In this document: in pieces, positions 62,317 through 64,000 of the stretch
Numbering within the stretch: position 1 is the stretch's first letter
Layout of the letters: the number at the start of each line of letters is the position of its first letter
DNA from: JAZTZP01 sp045637525
GTDB lineage: Bacteria > Bacillota > Clostridia > UBA1381
Direction: 5' to 3'
NCBI GenBank assembly: GCA_045637525.1
Contig: JAZTZP010000169.1
Location: forward strand, 3,558-67,557
Length of the DNA stretch: 64,000 bases
The notes under the pieces: model-generated
Seen by the model: the letters and a program-made list of their open reading frames with translations, nothing else
Databases searched by the model: none
What the model was told of the DNA's origin: nothing
Position numbers and translations under genes: made by a program

Positions 62317-63507
62317 CTATTCAAACAATCTTTGTGCGCCGATTTTTTCTGTAAAATTCATAGTAAGCCGAACAAAAATCTTATCATCGTTTACAGGTGT
62401 AACCTGAATACGGCTGTCATTTAGAACCGAGCCCGGAAGTATTAATTCCGATATTTCTTCTTCAAGAACGTACCGTGCCGCCTCAACCGCCGTATCATAC
62501 GGAACAGGCTCACGCTTCAAAACCGTTTCTTTAAAAACCTCACGTTTCAAACCGAAACCAAGATAAAATTTTTCACCAAGTGCCGCTTCCCATTCGCCGA
62601 CACTGCACGTATAGTTTTCAAAAGGCGGATTTTCATCACGAAACAACGGAATATTCCATAAGAATAATTTTAATGTATATCGGTTTTTCATCTGTCCGGT
62701 TGGTATGTCGTAATCCTTATATAAAGGGAACTCATCAGACGCAGTATGAGATGTGTCTGCATATACCGCCCCCTCTGCATGTACCGTATGAAATCCGCCG
62801 TTTTTATTTTCTACGGTACCGGCAATAAGTATATCTCCCTCGCTTACAGCACTTCCCGGCTCCACTAAGGCTCTGCCTCTTTTAACCGTTACACCGGATA
62901 TTATTCCGCTCCTTGCCGACACAACATCACACGGAGCGCTTATATCATCAACCCGAGGTACAGGCGTGCCTTTTCTGACCTCCACGCGCACACGAGTCCC
63001 CTCAGAATAAACCCAGGCCCAGCTTATGTCATCAAATTCGTCCATAAGCTTTATTTTTATATCCGATGCGGCAGGCAGACGACTCACCGGCACTCCGGGC
63101 CGTACGCCCCATTCGTCCAACCGATTCTGAATCTCCGGCACATCCGCGTAGCTTACACCGTTTATATGAACATTCCATACAAACTGCGACATAAAAAGCA
63201 CAAACGCCGGGAACAGTGCCAGCCCTATAAAAAAACCGATATGTTTTCTCACCTTATCAAAAATCATATGCGGTCCGTATTTTTTTACAATGCGAACCCT
63301 TGACTTTGTTTTGTAAACAACAGGTATCATCCGTTTAAAATCATCGTTTGAAACTATACATAAAAATCCGTTTTCGTTCCGCTTATCTATTTCAAGCAGT
63401 TTTATACTGCGACGGATACATATGCTGATAAACCGTTCAACACAAAGACTCTCTACCCTTATTATAACATATCCTTTCAAAAAATAAAAGAACTTAATAA
63501 AAAACAT
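62317..63507 (-). CDS. yqfD: Sporulation protein YqfD
   Basis: About 396 residues, one membrane segment near 90-112 (HIGFFIGLALFPAFVLFMSQ), cytoplasmic N-terminal domain and an extracellular part containing WAWVYSEGTRVRVEVRKG near 165 and SGIISGVTVKRGRALVEPGS near 200. YqfD belongs to the mother-cell sporulation regulon in Bacillus and Clostridia and helps forespore engulfment or maturation. It follows yqfC by 21 bp. ATG 63507 is preferred to the TTG at 63513 by distance from GGAGA. Confidence 0.93.
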   Translation of the reverse strand: MFFIKFFYFLKGYVIIRVESLCVERFISICIRRSIKLLEIDKRNENGFLCIVSNDDFKRMIPVVYKTKSRVRIVKKYGPHMIFDKVRKHIGFFIGLALFPAFVLFMSQFVWNVHINGVSYADVPEIQNRLDEWGVRPGVPVSRLPAASDIKIKLMDEFDDISWAWVYSEGTRVRVEVRKGTPVPRVDDISAPCDVVSARSGIISGVTVKRGRALVEPGSAVSEGDILIAGTVENKNGGFHTVHAEGAVYADTSHTASDEFPLYKDYDIPTGQMKNRYTLKLFLWNIPLFRDENPPFENYTCSVGEWEAALGEKFYLGFGLKREVFKETVLKREPVPYDTAVEAARYVLEEEISELILPGSVLNDSRIQVTPVNDDKIFVRLTMNFTEKIGAQRLFE

Positions 63508-63528
63508 TTTCAAAAATCTCCGTTTTTT

Positions 63529-63786
63529 TTAATTTTCGTACGAAATGCACAAAAAGCACCCCTTTATTTCGATAAAGTTTTTATCAATTGCTTCTATTTT
63601 CAGCCCATTTCCTACTATTTTTAGTACCCCGTCAGAGGTTTTAACCATTATTTCGTCATCAGTATACACCAAAAGCCTGCCATAGTTCTCCATATGAATA
63701 CTATTTTTCCCGATTACAGTAATCTTAACAACATCCAAAACCGTCTCCTCCGGCAAGCCGATAAGATTATTCAACTTCTTAAACAT
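63529..63786 (-). CDS. yqfC: Sporulation protein YqfC
   Basis: 85 residues, the full family: LIGLPEETVLDVVKITVIGK near 9-28, ENYGRLLVYTDDEIMVKTSD near 33, and the C-terminal IDKNFIEIKGCF. It is a small sporulation protein always found with YqfD and presence of both marks a spore former. ATG 63786, AGGAAG upstream. First gene of the block that runs to recO. Confidence 0.93.
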   Translation of the reverse strand: MFKKLNNLIGLPEETVLDVVKITVIGKNSIHMENYGRLLVYTDDEIMVKTSDGVLKIVGNGLKIEAIDKNFIEIKGCFLCISYEN

Positions 63787-63876
63787 AGCATCACTTCCTG
63801 ATTAATTTATAAATTATAGTTTATCTGTGTGTTTCAGTCTGCGTTCGGTACGCTTTGCAAGCCTCCCTTGCCTAAA

Positions 63877-64000
63877 GCAATACTGTCAACTTAACGTTTA
63901 CAGTATTGCAGTGAAATCTTTTGCCTAACAGCAAAAGGTGAAATCTGTCCTTTCGGACAGGTGAAATCCACATAAATGTGGGTGAAATTTGTAGCTTACG
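63877..64000. mobile_element. Second copy of the inner element, cut by the window end
   Basis: Starts with the same 18-mer GCAATACTGTCAACTTAA and continues identically to CAGTATTGCA, including the subterminal fold-back. The preceding nine bases TTGCCTAAA (63868-63876) would be one copy of its target duplication. After ~34 bp the interior is unrelated in sequence to the copy at 4412, though built the same way. Confidence 0.75.
63911..64000. repeat. Micro-hairpin array with a GTGAAATC linker
   Basis: GTGAAATC recurs at 63911, 63938 and 63961, with GTGAAATT at 63982. Between them lie TTTTGC-ctaaca-GCAAAA, TGTCC-tttc-GGACA and CCACAT-aa-ATGTGG. The spacing is 27, 23 and 21 bp. Confidence 0.7.

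Larger units (their letters stand above)
63810..64000. mobile_element. Second copy of the outer repeat element, cut by the window end
   Basis: TAAATTATAGTTTATCTG at 63810 matches the left end at 4235, and CGCTTTGCAAGCCTCC matches the inner part of the same arm. At 63877 it is interrupted by the inner element. Confidence 0.75.

Overview
The window is 64 kb of AT-rich chromosome from a spore-forming, S-layer-bearing anaerobic Firmicute of the class Clostridia, probably from a fibre-degrading community such as the gut, rumen or a digester. The sporulation genes yqfC and yqfD, the YesM/YesN regulators, SLH-anchored proteins, a cohesin-like domain protein and the rpmH-rnpA-yidD-yidC-jag block all fit this. 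Genes are tightly packed, mostly on the minus strand, with frequent TTG and GTG starts behind strong Shine-Dalgarno sequences. I saw no rRNA, tRNA or CRISPR array.

Layout. 1-3.8 kb: 3' end of addB and complete addA. 3.8-4.83 kb: a gene-free junkyard holding a 126-bp inverted-repeat element, a truncated GH28-type gene that keeps its ribosome binding site, and a 478-bp palindromic element interrupted by a 230-bp second element with perfect 18-bp ends and a 9-bp target duplication. 4.83-32.3 kb: one minus-strand polysaccharide-utilisation locus. In order of transcription it holds a YesN response regulator and YesM kinase, two LplB/YtcP-type ABC permeases, a GH28-like beta-helix protein, a cytoplasmic heparinase II/III-type lyase, the solute-binding lipoprotein, three very large secreted or S-layer proteins, two paralogous ~1000-residue secreted heparinase-like proteins and a polysaccharide deacetylase. 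32.5-40.3 kb: a Fic remnant, then a second carbohydrate cluster (GH105-like, acetyltransferase, PL22-like propeller, glycerol-1-phosphate dehydrogenase-like) divergent from an AraC regulator and an RraA-SDR-YhcH operon. 40.3-47.5 kb: MATE transporter, jag/yidC/yidD/rnpA/rpmH, hslO, and cdaA-cdaR for c-di-AMP. 47.7-49.1 kb: a cohesin-like secreted protein and YjbQ. 49.1-56.4 kb: mixed housekeeping genes (trmB, hpt, a radical SAM activase, a DNA glycosylase) plus a deletion chimera. 56.5-58.0 kb: a compact HprK-like kinase / PqqD / S24-S26 peptidase trio. 58-63.8 kb: dCMP deaminase, then the conserved yqfC-yqfD-phoH-ybeY-dgkA-era-recO block. The window ends inside a second copy of the nested repeat.

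How it works together. The large locus reads as sensing (YesM), transcriptional control (YesN), depolymerisation and binding at the cell surface (SLH and secreted proteins, deacetylase), uptake (ABC permeases and binding protein) and intracellular cleavage (cytoplasmic lyase, GH28-like protein). Heparinase-fold lyases, a GH28-like protein and a GH105-like hydrolase point to a uronic-acid-containing glycan such as pectin or a glycosaminoglycan-like polymer; the exact substrate is inferred, not shown. Two near-identical promoter modules, each with paired 15-bp sites exactly 21 bp apart abutting the -35 box, are strong candidates for the YesN operator: one drives the ABC operon, the other a gene now reduced to a scar.

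The most unusual structure is the nested repeat family. Two copies share the same 18-bp terminus and were inserted into matching 9-bp targets of an outer repeat, but carry different internal arrays of tiny hairpins joined by a constant short linker.
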